Below are positions 23,962 through 34,603 of a stretch of DNA of 64,000 nt, piece after piece (position 1 is the stretch's first letter; every line of letters begins with the position of its first letter). A model generated the notes under the pieces. The model worked only from the letters and a program-made list of their open reading frames with translations, did not search any database and was not told the origin of the DNA. Source of the stretch: Typha latifolia (taxonomy: Eukaryota > Streptophyta > Magnoliopsida > Poales > Typhaceae); NCBI GenBank assembly GCA_019914945.1, contig CM034101.1, forward strand, positions 8,815,188 to 8,879,187, read 5' to 3'. A program made the translations under genes and the position numbers.

Positions 23962-24090
23962 TCACCTTGTCCTCATGGTGAGAAGTAGTCCCCGTCTATG
24001 AAAAGACGTCTCTTTAGCATCCTCAAAATTGCCTTCATGATGTTTTAGTGTTGTCTTTCCTGCGATCAGCCTCTTGTCTGAGGAAGACAT
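23962..24090 (-). CDS. 42-residue ORF in internal domain 1 of the miniature array
   Basis: ATG lies 15 nt after the LTR edge, just behind the primer site, and the frame is open for 43 codons to TGA. The protein starts MSSSDKRLIAGKTT and ends LLLTMRTR. The last codons overlap, one frame off, the sequence that encodes the LEDKV-like end of gypsy pol (GAGGACAAGGTG in sister copies). The ORF therefore looks like a gag start fused by a large deletion to the pol tail. The same 129-nt length is seen in domains 2 and 4. Whether it is translated is unknown. Confidence 0.35.
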   Translation of the reverse strand: MSSSDKRLIAGKTTLKHHEGNFEDAKETSFHRRGLLLTMRTR

Positions 24091-24963
24091 GCTATAATAC
24101 CAATTGTTACAAACCAGCTTGATATGATTCGTAGCAGTTCTACACAGGATTTGCGATCTGCGGGTGAAGGCACAGATCCCTAGGTATAGGATAGAGGTGA
24201 TGATGGAGAGGTGGCCAAGTAGTTGATGGAGGTGGCTCGACGATAGATGATGGTGGTGGTGGTGGTTTGCGGAAGCAATTGCGATAGATGGGTGACAGCT
24301 ATGATTTGCCTACAATTATGATAATTATAATACGAGAGATAGAAGCAATAAAGATAGAGAGACGAAGGGAGAGAAGTAGGCCTGCCCTACAGAACTAGGG
24401 GGATTGGCGACAGAGGGAGATGAGAAGCTAAATGAAACCTTGTCAACGAAAGAGGTGGCACTGGTTGGTGAAGAGGGAGGAGGGAGATGTAGAGGCCAAT
24501 GGCCTAGTTGAGAGAGATGTGAGGGCAAAAGTCAATTAATCTTTTATTCCAAGCATGCCTAAAGTACAATCCATAAGGCCCTATTTATAGAGATTAAATC
24601 AAAAGGTCTAAAATAAATTTAACTAAACTAGTCTTCCTAATCTTCTCGGATTAAATCTTTGTTTTGCTACTGATATATTTCGAATCTAAAGAAGTTATGA
24701 ATACCAAAGTTGTACATCTGGAGGTTGGTGATCTTATCCAACTAGTTTGATATTATTCGGATATCTATAAAATATTTTGTGAATATTTCTCCAATATTGA
24801 ACAGAGTTGGATTTAGCTAATTAGATAAAATCCTAACATACTAAGTCTTTGACTAAACCATTTAAGAATAATAAATAAGATAACTACACTTGATTTATCA
24901 AGCCCAATGTCTTTCGAGGTGTTCCGATTTAGTTTGAATCACATCATTCTACCACGCTTGCGT

Positions 24964-25092
24964 TTATCTTGTCATCAAGGTGAGAAGTAGTCCCCGTATA
25001 TGAAAAGACGTCTTTTTAGTATCCTCAAAATTGCCTTCATGATGTTTTGGTGTTGTCTTTCTTGTTATCAGCATCTTATCCGAGGAAGTCAT
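24964..25092 (-). CDS. 42-residue ORF in internal domain 2 of the miniature array
   Basis: Same position and length as the ORF at 23962-24090, with stop TAA instead of TGA. The N-terminus is MTSSDKMLITRKTTPKHH and the middle EGNFEDTKKTSFH. Differences from sister copies are mostly single-base substitutions without indels. Confidence 0.35.
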   Translation of the reverse strand: MTSSDKMLITRKTTPKHHEGNFEDTKKTSFHIRGLLLTLMTR

Positions 25093-26956
25093 GCTATGAT
25101 ACCAATTGTTACGAGCCAGCATAATTCGATTCGTAGCTGTTCTACATAGGATTTGGGATCCGTGGGTGAAGGCACGGATTCCTAAGTATAGGATGGAGGT
25201 GATGATGGAGAGGTGGACAAGTAGTTGATGGAGGTGATGATGGAGAGGTGGACAAGTAGTTGATGGAGGTGGTTCGACAATAGATGATGGTGGTGGTGGT
25301 TTGCGGATGCAGTTGCGATAGATGGTTGAAGGCTATGATTGGCCTATAATTGTGATAAAAATCGTACGCGAGATAGAAACGGTTAATATAGAGAGACGAA
25401 GGGACAGAAGTAGGCTTGCCCTACAGAACTAGGGGGATTGGCGGCAGAGGGAGATTAGAAGCGAGACGAGACTTTTCAACGGAAGAGGTGGCATTGGTTG
25501 GTGAAGAGGGAGGAGGGAGATGCAAAAACCAATGGCCTAGTTGAGAGAGATGCTAGGGCAAAAGCCAATTAATCTTTTATTCGAAAAGGCCCTATTTATT
25601 CGAAAAGTCTAAAACAAATTTAACTAAACTAGTCTTCCTTATCTTCTCAAATAAAACCTTTGTTTTGTCATCGATATATTCACAGTCTGGAGAAGTCATG
25701 AATACCAAAGTTGTACATTCAGAGATTGATGATCTTATCCAACTAGTTTGATATTATTCGGATATCTGTAGAATATTCTGCGAATATTTCTCCAATACTA
25801 CATAGAGTTGGATTTAGCTAATTAAATAAAATCCTAACATACTAAGACTTTGACTAAACCATAAAAGAATAATAAATAAAATAACTAGACTTAATTTACC
25901 AAGCCCAATGTCTTTCAAGGTGATTTGATCTAGTCTGAATCACATCATTTCACCACGCTTGCGTTCACGTTGTCCTCATGGTGAGAAGTAGTCCCCGTCT
26001 ATGAAAAGACGTCTCTTTAGTATCCTCAAAATTGCCTTCATGATGATTTGGTGTTGTCTTTCTTATGATCAGCATCTTGTCCTAGGAAAACATGCTATGA
26101 TACCAATTATTACGAGCCAGCTTGATCTGATTCGTAGTAGTTCTACATAGGATTTGTGATCTGCGGGTGAATGCACCTATTCCTAGGTATAGGATGGAGG
26201 TGATGATGGAGAGGTGGCTGAGTAGTTGATGAAGGTGGCTTGATAATAGATGATGGTAGTGGTGGTTTGCGGATGCAATTGCGATAGATGGTTGAAGGCT
26301 ATGATTAGCCTACAATTGAGATAAAAATTATACAGGAGATAAAGACGGTTATGATTGAGAGACAAAGGGAGAGAAGTAGGCCTACCTTACGGAAGTAGGG
26401 GATTGGCGGCAGAGGGAGATTAGAAGCTAAATGAGACCTTGTCAATGGAAGAGGTGGCACTGATTGGTGAAAAGGGAGGAGGAAGATGTAGAAGCCAATG
26501 GCCTAGTTGAGAGAGATGCTAGGGCAAAAGCCAATTAATCTTTTATTCCAAGCATGCCTATGATACAAGCCATAATGCCCTATTTATAGAGATTAAATTA
26601 AAAAATCTAGAACAAATTTAACTAAACTAGTCTTCCTTATCTTCTCAGATTAAACATTTATTTTGCTACAGATATATTCCAAATCTAGAGAAGTCATGAA
26701 TGCCAAATTTGTACATCTGAAGGTTGGCGATCTTATATCCAACCAGTTTGATATTATTCGGATATCTGTAGAATATTTTGTGAATATTTCTCCAATACTA
26801 CATAGAGTTAGATTTAGCTAATTAAATAAAATACTAAGACTTTGACTAGACCACATAAGAATAATAAATAAGATAATTAGACATGATCTATCAAGCCCAA
26901 TGTCTTTCGAGGTGATCCGATCTAGTCGGAATCACATCATTCTACCCCACTTTCGT

Positions 26957-27085
26957 TCACCTTGTCCTCAAGGTGAGAAGTAGTCCCTGTCTATGAAAAG
27001 TCATCTCTTTAGTATCCTCAAAGTTGCCATCATGATGTTTTGGTGTTGTCTTGTTTGTGATCAGCATCTTGTCCGAGGAAGACAT
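26957..27085 (-). CDS. 42-residue ORF in internal domain 4 of the miniature array
   Basis: Starts MSSSDKMLITNKTTPKHH, ends LLLTLRTR, then TGA: the same 129 nt. The equivalent frames in domain 3 (about 26090) and in the second array (about 30073) have early stops at codons 4 and 6. Confidence 0.35.
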   Translation of the reverse strand: MSSSDKMLITNKTTPKHHDGNFEDTKEMTFHRQGLLLTLRTR

Positions 27086-27942
27086 GCTATGATACTAATT
27101 ATTACGAACCAGCCTGATCCGATTCATAGTGGTTCTACACATGATTTGAGATTCGCGTGTGAGGGCACGAATTCCTAGGTATAGGATGGAGGTGATGATG
27201 GAGAAGAGGCCGAGTAGTTGATGGAGGTGGCTCAACAATAGATTATATTGGTGGTGGTTTGCGGATGTGGTTGTGATAGATGGTTGAAGGCTATGATTAG
27301 CCTACAACTGTGATAAAAATCATACGGGAGATAGAGACGATTAAGATAAGGAGATGAAGGGAGAGAAGTAGGCCTGTCCTACAGGACTTGGGGGATTGAC
27401 GGCAGAGAGAGATTAGAAGCTAGACGAGACCTTGTCAATGGAAGAGGTGGCGCTGATTAGTGAAGAGGGAGGAGGGAGATGTAGAGGCCAATGGCTTAGT
27501 TGAGAGAGATGCCAGGGAAAAGCCAATTAATCTTTTATTCTAAGCATGCCTAAGAAACAAGCCATCGGGCCCTATTTATAGAGATTAATTTAAAAAGTCT
27601 AAAACAAATTTAACTAAACCAATCTACCTTATCTTCTCAGATTAAACCTTCATTTTTCCGCAGATATATTCCGAATCTGGAGAATTCGTGAAGACCAAAG
27701 TTGTTCATCTAGAGGTTGGCGATCTTATGCAACTAGCTTGATATTATTCGGATATCTGTAGAATATTCTGCAAATATTTTTTTGAAACTGCGCAGAGCTA
27801 AATTTAGCTAATTAAATAAAATCTTAACATACTAAAAATTTAACTAAACCACATAAGAATAATAAATAAGATAACTAGACTTAATCTATTAAGCCCAATG
27901 TCTTTTGAGGTGATTCGATCTAGTCCGAATCACATCATAAAT

Positions 27943-29165
27943 TGACACTAATAGAGAACCCGACTTTCTGCATGGGAAGAAGCACTAAGCTTTTCTCTAA
28001 TTGGTTCAAGTCAGTTGTCTTGATTAGACTCATCGATACATTGGTGAGGGAGCTCCTCGAATAGTAACATGAGCCTAATCTGTTGCCTTTTCTTTGCTTT
28101 CACACAATTTCCTTCCATCTGGATTTTGCCAAATCTTGGAGAGCATTCTTTGAAAGGTGACAAGGAAGAAGGGGACAGCAAATCAAATCTGAATATTTCT
28201 TTAGTCTCGAGGACACCATTCCTTTGGCAATTTTGCTAAGGAGTCAGCACCTCAGCAAAAGCCTATCCCATCCAATTCATGTTTGGAGATGCATTAGTCT
28301 ACTGCAGGCCTAGGCTACTATATCGGAAGTCCTCTGTTGGTCCTAGCTAGTGTAGGGTGAACTTTCCTTCATCGTAGCCTCTGATCTTTTACTCTGGTGA
28401 AGGAGAAGCAAATGTCAATTGAGTGAAGTGAGGCTTAAGGATGCTCAGAAGCTTATCCCGTAGACTAGAAGGGTAGTCATGCTTTTTTCATATGCTCAGG
28501 GCCAATGCATCTACAGAAGGTGCAGTAGCAAGGTAGACGCTCATACTTCACTTGGACATCTGCAATTGAGGAAGATGACTAATAGTGAATCCGCAAGAGG
28601 CTTGGAGATATTAATCTTGACTCGCATCCATATAAATCTCAAAACTCGCCAGTTATCCTTTTTTGGTTTCAAAGGATAGAAGGAAAATATTACGACCTAT
28701 CTCAATAAATTCTAGGCCACTTACTAGGCACCAAGCCTTCGTGAGAAAGGCTTTAAGGCCTGCAATATTGAATGGTTTATCCATTAGAAGTTTACCCGCC
28801 AGGCAGAGATCGGGATTGGGACAAGGAATGGTGTTGTCAACCATCAGCGAAATAGTTTCCTCCATATCATTGCTTTGTAGTATCTTAGAGAACATTTGTA
28901 AGAGGTTTGCCTCGTTATCTATAGGAACAGAGACAAAGGGATAGGGTGATACAAGGGGGAGGAGATTTTTGCTAGAGGGGTGCAAGTGGGATTTTGGGAT
29001 CAAGGGAAGGGTAAGGGAGCAAGCCGACAAAGAAGGCAGGTCATTAGTTAGAGGGAGATAGAAATGAGGAGTGGTAGATGAAGGAAAAGGAGGGAGTCTT
29101 ATGAAACGGCTTAATCCGATTCGTAGTAGTTCTGCAAGGAATTCGGGATCCACGGGTGGAGGCAC
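27943..29165 (-). pseudogene. LINE L2 ORF1 (DUF4283) fragment
   Basis: The minus-strand frame 29165-28653 contains NDMEETISLMVDNTIP, LAGKLLMDKPFNIAGLKAFL, TKAW and IEIGRNIFLLSFE, the DUF4283 fold of plant LINE ORF1. The first 20 or so codons of this frame come from the inserted LTR at 29097, not from the LINE. The remainder of ORF1 toward 27943 is degraded. The 23261-27937 array separates it from the endonuclease. Confidence 0.75.
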
Positions 29166-30921
29166 GAAATTCTAGGTATATCATGGAGGTGTTGATGGAG
29201 TGGAAGTTGAGTAGTTGATGGAGAGGGCTTGGCAATCGATGATGGTGGTGGTCGTTTGCGGATATGGATGTGATATATGGTTGAAGGCTATAATTGACCA
29301 ACAACTGTGGTAAAAATCGTACGGGAGGTAGAGACGATTAAGATAAAGAGATGAAGAGGCAGAAGTAGGCCTGCACTACATGACTAGAGAGATCGGTGGT
29401 AGAGAGAGATTAGAAGCTAGACGAGATCATGCCAATGGAAGAAGTGGCGCTGGTTAGTGAAGAGGGAGGAGAGAGATGTAGAGGCTTATGGCCTAGTTGA
29501 GAGAGATATTAGGGCAAAGCCAATTAATCTTTTATTCCAAGCATGCTTGAGATACAAGCCATAAGACCGTATTTATAGAGATTAGATCAAAAAGTCTAAA
29601 AAAAATTTAATTAAACCAGTCTTTCTTATCTTCTCAGATTAACCCTTTATTTTGCCGTTGATAGATTCTGAATCTGGAGAAGTCATGAATAGAAATGTTG
29701 TAGATCTGGAGGTTGGCGATCTTATCCAACTCGTTTGATATTATTCTGATATCTATAGAACATTTTGCGAATATTTTTCTAAAACTGTGTAGAGTTGAAT
29801 TTAGCTAATTAAATAAAATCTTAAGACTTTGACTAAACCACATAAGAATAATTAATAAGATAACTAGACTTTATCTATCAAGCCCAATGTCTTTTGAGGT
29901 GATCTGATCTAGTCCAAATCACATCACTCCACCATGCTTTCGTTCACCTTGTCCTCAAGGTGAGAAGTAGTCCATGTTTATGAAAAGACGTCTCTTTAGT
30001 AAACTCGAAATTGCCTTCATGATGTTTTGGTGTGGTCTTTCTTGTGGTCAGCAGCTAGTCTGAGGAAGACATACTCTGAAATTAATTGTTACAAACTAGC
30101 TTGATCTGATTCGTAGCTGTTCTGCATAGGATTTGGGATCCACGGGTGGAGACATGGATTCCTAGCTATAGGATGTAGGTGATGATAGAGTGGAGGCTAA
30201 GTAGTTAATGGAGGGGGCTCGGTAATAGATGGTGGTGGTGGTTTGCGGATGTGGATGCGATAGATGGTTGAAGGTAATAATTGGCCTACAACTGTGATAA
30301 AAACTGTACGGGATGTAGAGACGGTTAAGATAAAGAGACGAAGGGGGAGAAGTAGGCCTGCCCTACGGGACTAGGGGGATCGATGACAGAGAGAGATTAG
30401 AAGCTAGACGAGACCATGCCAACAGAAGAGATGGCACTGGTTGGTGAAGAGGGAGGAGGGAGATGTAGAGGCTTGTGACCTAGTTGAGAGAAATGCTAGG
30501 GCAAAAACTAATTAATCTTTCATTCCAAGCATGCCTAAGATACAAGCTATAAGGCTCTATTTATAGAGATTAAATCAAAAAATCTAAAACAAATTTAATT
30601 AAACCAGTCTTCTTTATCTTCTTGGATTAACCCTTCATTTTTCCACTGACAAATTCCAAATCTAGAGAAGTTATAAATAGAAAAGTTGTAGATCTGGAGG
30701 TTGACAATCTTATCTAACTAGTTTGATATTATTCTGATATCTATAGAATATTCTGCGAATATTTTCCTAAAACTGCACAGAGCTAAATTTTGCTAATTAA
30801 ATAAAATACTAACATATTAAGACTTTGACTAAACACATAAGAATAATAAATAAAATAACTAGACTTGATCTATTAAGCCCAATGTCTTTTAAGATGATCC
30901 GATCTAGTCCGAATCATATCA
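29097..30921 (-). mobile_element. Second insertion of the miniature LTR element (two LTRs, one internal domain)
   Basis: LTRs at 29097-29926 (830 bp) and 30087-30921 (835 bp) flank an internal domain of 160 bp, with an exact target duplication GGGAG (29092-29096 and 30922-30926). This is the unit structure of the larger array. The primer site is decayed (minus strand TTTCAGAG in place of TATCATAG), and the internal ORF has a stop at codon 6. The left terminal base pair is TC rather than TG. The orientation is the same as array 1. Confidence 0.9.
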
Positions 30922-30926
30922 GGGAG

Positions 30927-32713
30927 ACAAGGCATCAAGAGGAGGGTGAGAAAGGAAGACGACAAGTGAAGGGAGACAAGAAAGTAAAGCTGAAGGTGGA
31001 GCTTTTTTTTCTTTTTATTTATCTTGAAGAAAAGTCCATATACACACTACATTCATATAGACGACAGGTTGCATTTATCATCTAGAACCGAGCCTACCCA
31101 AACAGCCATCATACTTGAGCAGAGGCATGGAGAGCTAGTCGATGAGCTTCCAAGTAATTTTTACGACTAATATAACTGATTCTTATAGGTGGGTTTAGGC
31201 TAGCCAACTAATATAGTCCTTGAATAAGTGCCTTGGGGCCAAAGAAAGGGAAAAGGATAGTGGAACCTCAGGGAAACACTAGCAAAGCTAGAAGGAGAAA
31301 GAAAATGATCGTGACTCTTTCCATTAAAATATGTTTATGAGTGTTATGGTCATTCTATAAAAAAAATTTAGGTAAAACTATAGAGTAAAAATTGAATAGA
31401 TAATGGTGCAAAAACTTAGCCTATGAGCCCTCTCCTTTTTTTTTTTGCTCACCCTCTTTTCCCTTCTTCCTTAAGTTCTTATGACCTAAAATACCACTAG
31501 TTTTTATTTATGGAAGGACATGGCAAGTGGATTGGCAAGTTGATGAGGTGATTGACAAAGGTATCATAAAGAGTGTATAGAGAAGAATATAGATGATGAC
31601 TAACAAGAAGCGACCACCGAAAGGACCAAATGGAAATAAATTAGTTTGATAGGGCGGCCAAAGTCACTATTATTATTATTATATAGAAATTAATATAATT
31701 TTCTTTCCAGAAGAGATATGGAAATAATTGATGTGATTATATTTTATGAATTTAAATATCAAATATGCATGTTGGAACCTATTGAAAAGAAAGAGTATTC
31801 TTTACACATAGGTCATCTTCCGCTATTTTATGTCATGAATGACGCCATGCTACTTAAATTTTATAGACTAGAATTAGAATACATTAAAGAAAACGCCAAT
31901 CGCTACATTAGATAAATCTTGGTTAGGATAAGCTATGATGTTGGTTAATTTCATGCCAACCCAAGCACCACACATTCATTAAATATATTAGAACTAATAT
32001 TAAGTACCAATACTATTTAGTATATTAACGGATTACCTCAAGCAGAAGTGAAATGCAATGTTGACGGATTTTTTTTGTATAATTATAATTGGTAAATCGA
32101 AATAGGTAAACGCTTAAAAGGGCGCAAAAAGAATAATCATATTATTTATTATTATTTATTTTACAAATTGCGAGTCATCCATCTCTTTAGTACTGCGCTG
32201 AGATTAATGATACGACATTGTAAAATATTTCAATTTCCAATCCCTTTCTTCCGTCATTGTCAAATAATTTAGGCCTCTTTTGAGAGGCAAAATTGATCCA
32301 ACCCGATAATTTAACGTGATAACTTGACTATTAGTTGAGTCTGGATTTAGTCTTATCAAATTTAGGGCGTTAACGGGTTAACTGGCCTAACCCGTTTAAT
32401 TATCGGGTTGTATTCAGATTTACACCACTGAACTGTTTTAATTCATTTAACCCATTGTAACATGTTTGACCCGTTTAAGTATACAGGTCAGATCAGGTCA
32501 GGTCTTATCGGATCAACCCGCTAAACCAACACACAAACGTATAACCCAAAACCCTAATAACTCATTCAACCTCATAACCTCACTTCACTTGCAACCGCCT
32601 CCAATTCTTCCTCACACAACTTCTTCTAAGGCTCCAACTCCCACTCCTCATGCCATTGTTGCCCTTACCGGATATCCTCTCCTTCCCCATAATTTCTTTT
32701 CCTCCGGTGATAA
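30927..32713. other. End of LINE L2 leader and intergenic DNA
   Basis: 30927-31020 continues the LINE leader (purine-rich, ending in a T-rich tract). 31090-31700 has no recognised feature. 31718-31915 is similar to the region upstream of rhodanese gene 2. 32280-32540 holds many ACCCGTTTAA/TTAACGGGTT-type words from an unclassified dispersed repeat, also seen near 42540-42680. The ORF at 32466-32732 has no family signature. Confidence 0.5.
31718..31915 (+). repeat. Duplicate of the region upstream of rhodanese gene 2
   Basis: Shared strings with 44060-44240, same orientation and order: GCATGTTGGAACCTATT, then TTACACA and AGG, TTTATGTCAT, AATGACGCCAT, TTTTATAGACTA, AATACATTAAA. Identity is clear though gapped. 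No rhodanese exon lies beside this copy. Confidence 0.65.
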
Positions 32714-33366
32714 AGTTATGGACCAAATCTAAACCAATCCAGAAGTAAGAAAATTATAAAAATTTAGGTGGTGGTAGCCTCACGAGATAGGGTTCTAATG
32801 GCTCTAGCTTCAAAGGATAGCAAATCGCCAAGGGTGGTGGTGGACAATCGTAAGGTATGGTGACTGCTAGTGGTGATAATGGCTATGGGTTGGAGATAGA
32901 ATTTGAGTTTTTAACTTAGATCTACTCCTAAGAAGATAAAGATGATCTAACGGCTATAATAAAAATAATAAATGCGAGAATAAGAAAATAACTAAACTCA
33001 AATAATTCTCAACACTTGAATTCTTGGATTATTAAAGCCCAACCCCTCTATATATAAAGGTTGGGTACAATGAGTCATACTCGGACCTAGCCCTAAAAGC
33101 TTATATGACTCGAACTAGGACTTGCCTAAGCCTTCTATGACTCGAGCTAGGACTTGCCTTAGAGGCTTATATGGCTTAATTGAATTTACCTTACCTTAAA
33201 GACTTACATGACTTAATTGAACTTACCTTAGTGGCTTATATGACTTAACTAGAGTTGCTTTAAAGATTTATATAAGAGATAAATATGAATTAATTAAAAG
33301 ATAAATAGTCTTGATTCATCGAGTCCAATATTCTCATAATTCGATTCGATTAAACTCAAATCTCAT
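32714..33366 (-). mobile_element. E-type LTR, left copy
   Basis: It matches the LTR at 40587 onward (AAATTATAAAAATTTAGGTGGTGG, then TAACTAAACTCAA, then the TTATATGACTTAATTGAACTT repeats) and ends CTCATCA at 33366. To its right is a polypurine-type internal end (minus strand AAGGACAAGATGG...AAGCGTGGTGGAT). The left end has AG rather than TG, and no matching target duplication was found with 41707. Confidence 0.7.
33080..33265. repeat. Short tandem repeats in E-type LTR
   Basis: There are four to five degenerate units of roughly 33-36 bp containing CTTA(T/C)ATGACTTAATTGAA and TTGCCTTAG. The same units recur at about 41050-41200 and 41450-41620 in the right LTR. Confidence 0.6.
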
Positions 33367-33701
33367 CAATCCACCACGCTTCCGACCATCTTGTCCTTAA
33401 GGTGTCCATAGGGGTTTCCATACCTTTCGACACTCTCGAATTACATGTCCTCGATCTTTGTGTGGATCTCATCTACCACGAGAAGAAGGGCCCCATGGTA
33501 GGTTATGCTCTAGGGCCTACTTATTCGAGCTAGTCTTCCTTAGCCATGGGTGAGTCAGGACAAATCCTAGCCATAAGCGGTTAGAGCTAAGGTCTTAGTG
33601 CATGTGGTTTAGGCAATGGCTCGGGTGCGGGTTGTCCAAGGAAGGTGTTGGTGGCTTAGACCAAAAGTGCCTAGATCACCGCCGGTGGAAGACTAGGGTT
33701 T
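33367..33701 (-). mobile_element. Short internal domain beside the E-type LTR (no pol)
   Basis: About 335-355 bp on the minus strand, lying between an LTR/PBS-like junction at 33702-33720 and the pol-tail-like AAGGACAAGATGG end near 33400. It has no gag or pol domain. It resembles the deleted internal region of a non-autonomous element. Its left neighbour is an E-type LTR and its right neighbour a B-type LTR, so it is part of a mosaic. Confidence 0.45.
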
Positions 33702-34540
33702 TGATGGGCTTTGATACCACTTGATAAGATCTGGAACCAAAGATAGGCTACGCTATGATTCCTTCAAGATCTGAATGTATTATAGAAATCAGTCCGTATA
33801 ACTGTGGGAAACTATTTATCAGATATTCTCCGATAGTCCAAAAATTACGAAACTAATTGGGTTAAGTCCATCACTTCGTCATCTACAACTTTCGTATTTA
33901 TGCACTTCATAGATTCTAATTGGTGGTGTTGAGTGGAGTGGATGTTAGAGTTATGGATAGGTATAGAGATGAGGGTGGATTGTCGATGTGATTAAGGGAA
34001 ATAGATGAAGTGAACGAAGTGGTCGAGATCCCAAAGAAGAGGGGTGACTCGACAGACAAAAGAGATTAGAAGTAAGGAGAAACCTTACCAACTATAGATG
34101 TGGAATGATGGTGAAGAGGGAGGAGGGAGAAGTCTAGAAAAAATAGGAGGCAAGAAATCAATAATCCAATAGCATAATAAAGCTGGCTGCCATCCACATA
34201 TTTATAAAGGCTAGCCAACAAGTCCTAAAACAATATGAAACCCTAATTCTAAAGGATTCCTGTCGATCGCGTTTGAACGCGCCCGATCGTGTTTCAACGC
34301 ACTAAAACACGTTCTCTGTATGTGCGAACACGATGCATGCGTTCGAACGCAGGCGTTCGAACTCGCCCGACCGCGTTCGAACACACAATATGCGTTCTCT
34401 ATATTTGTGAACCTGATGCAGGCGTTTGTAAGGGCGTTCGAACGCGACCCCTCTTGCGTTCAAATGCGACCTACAGAAATTTTATTTTAATGAAAATAAA
34501 CACTTAATTCAATAAGAAAAGATCCTAACTAAGTGTATCA
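33702..34540 (-). mobile_element. 3' LTR of gypsy element B
   Basis: The LTR runs TGATGGGC...AAGTGTATCA (839 bp). It includes an embedded primer-site copy (minus strand TGGTATCAAAGC, 33708-33719), the TATAAA-containing CATATTTATAAAGG promoter region near 34196-34210, and a TTCGAA motif block at 34264-34475. It is followed by the polypurine side of B (34541-34580). Confidence 0.75.
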
Positions 34541-34603
34541 GCCCACCAGGCTTCCCCTACCTTGCCCTCAAGGTGAAAAGTCAGGAAAACGCTCCAAGAT
34601 ATC

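Larger units (their letters stand above)
23261..27937 (-). mobile_element. Tandem array of a miniature LTR retrotransposon (five LTRs, four internal domains)
   Basis: Five LTR copies, 23261-23944 (shortened by about 150 bp), 24105-24946, 25107-25947, 26108-26939 and 27100-27937, alternate with four about 160-bp internal domains. The whole 4677-bp array is flanked by one exact duplication, TAAAT (23256-23260 and 27938-27942), so it entered LINE L2 as one insertion. On the minus strand each LTR runs TGATGTGATTC...GTAACA, followed by an iMet-type primer site (TGGTATCATAGC) 2 nt later. Each next LTR is preceded by a gypsy-type end, GAGGACAAGGTG...AAGCGTGGT. A TATA box (CTCTATAAATAGGG) lies in each LTR. 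No polymerase is encoded, so it was mobilised in trans. Confidence 0.9.
19571..31020 (-). mobile_element. LINE (L1-type) element L2, split by two LTR insertions
   Basis: Minus-strand order from right to left is a purine-rich leader and poly-T/U-like tract (about 31000), ORF1 DUF4283 (about 29070-28650), endonuclease (about 22920-22440), reverse transcriptase (about 21700-20900) and RNase H (19881-19576). Two insertions with exact 5-bp duplications interrupt it: 23261-27937 (TAAAT) and 29097-30921 (GGGAG). Removing them leaves about 4.9 kb, a reasonable length for a degraded plant L1. Frames are full of stops. Confidence 0.8.

Noticed and set aside
24325..24528. Minus-strand ORF in an array LTR (MPSHLSQLGHWPLHLP...)
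   Set aside because: It is not preserved in the sister LTRs, and it lies in the CT-rich leader downstream of the LTR TATA box.
28479..28944. Plus-strand ORFs over LINE ORF1
   Set aside because: They are antisense shadows of the DUF4283 frame on the minus strand.
23261..30921. Regularly spaced repeats that might suggest a CRISPR or satellite array
   Set aside because: Units are LTRs with TG/CA-type ends, primer sites, TATA boxes and flanking target duplications; spacers are not unique sequences.
32466..32732. 88-residue plus-strand ORF with proline/threonine-rich end
   Set aside because: It runs from an ACCCGTTTAA-type dispersed repeat into the E-type LTR, so it is not a gene.
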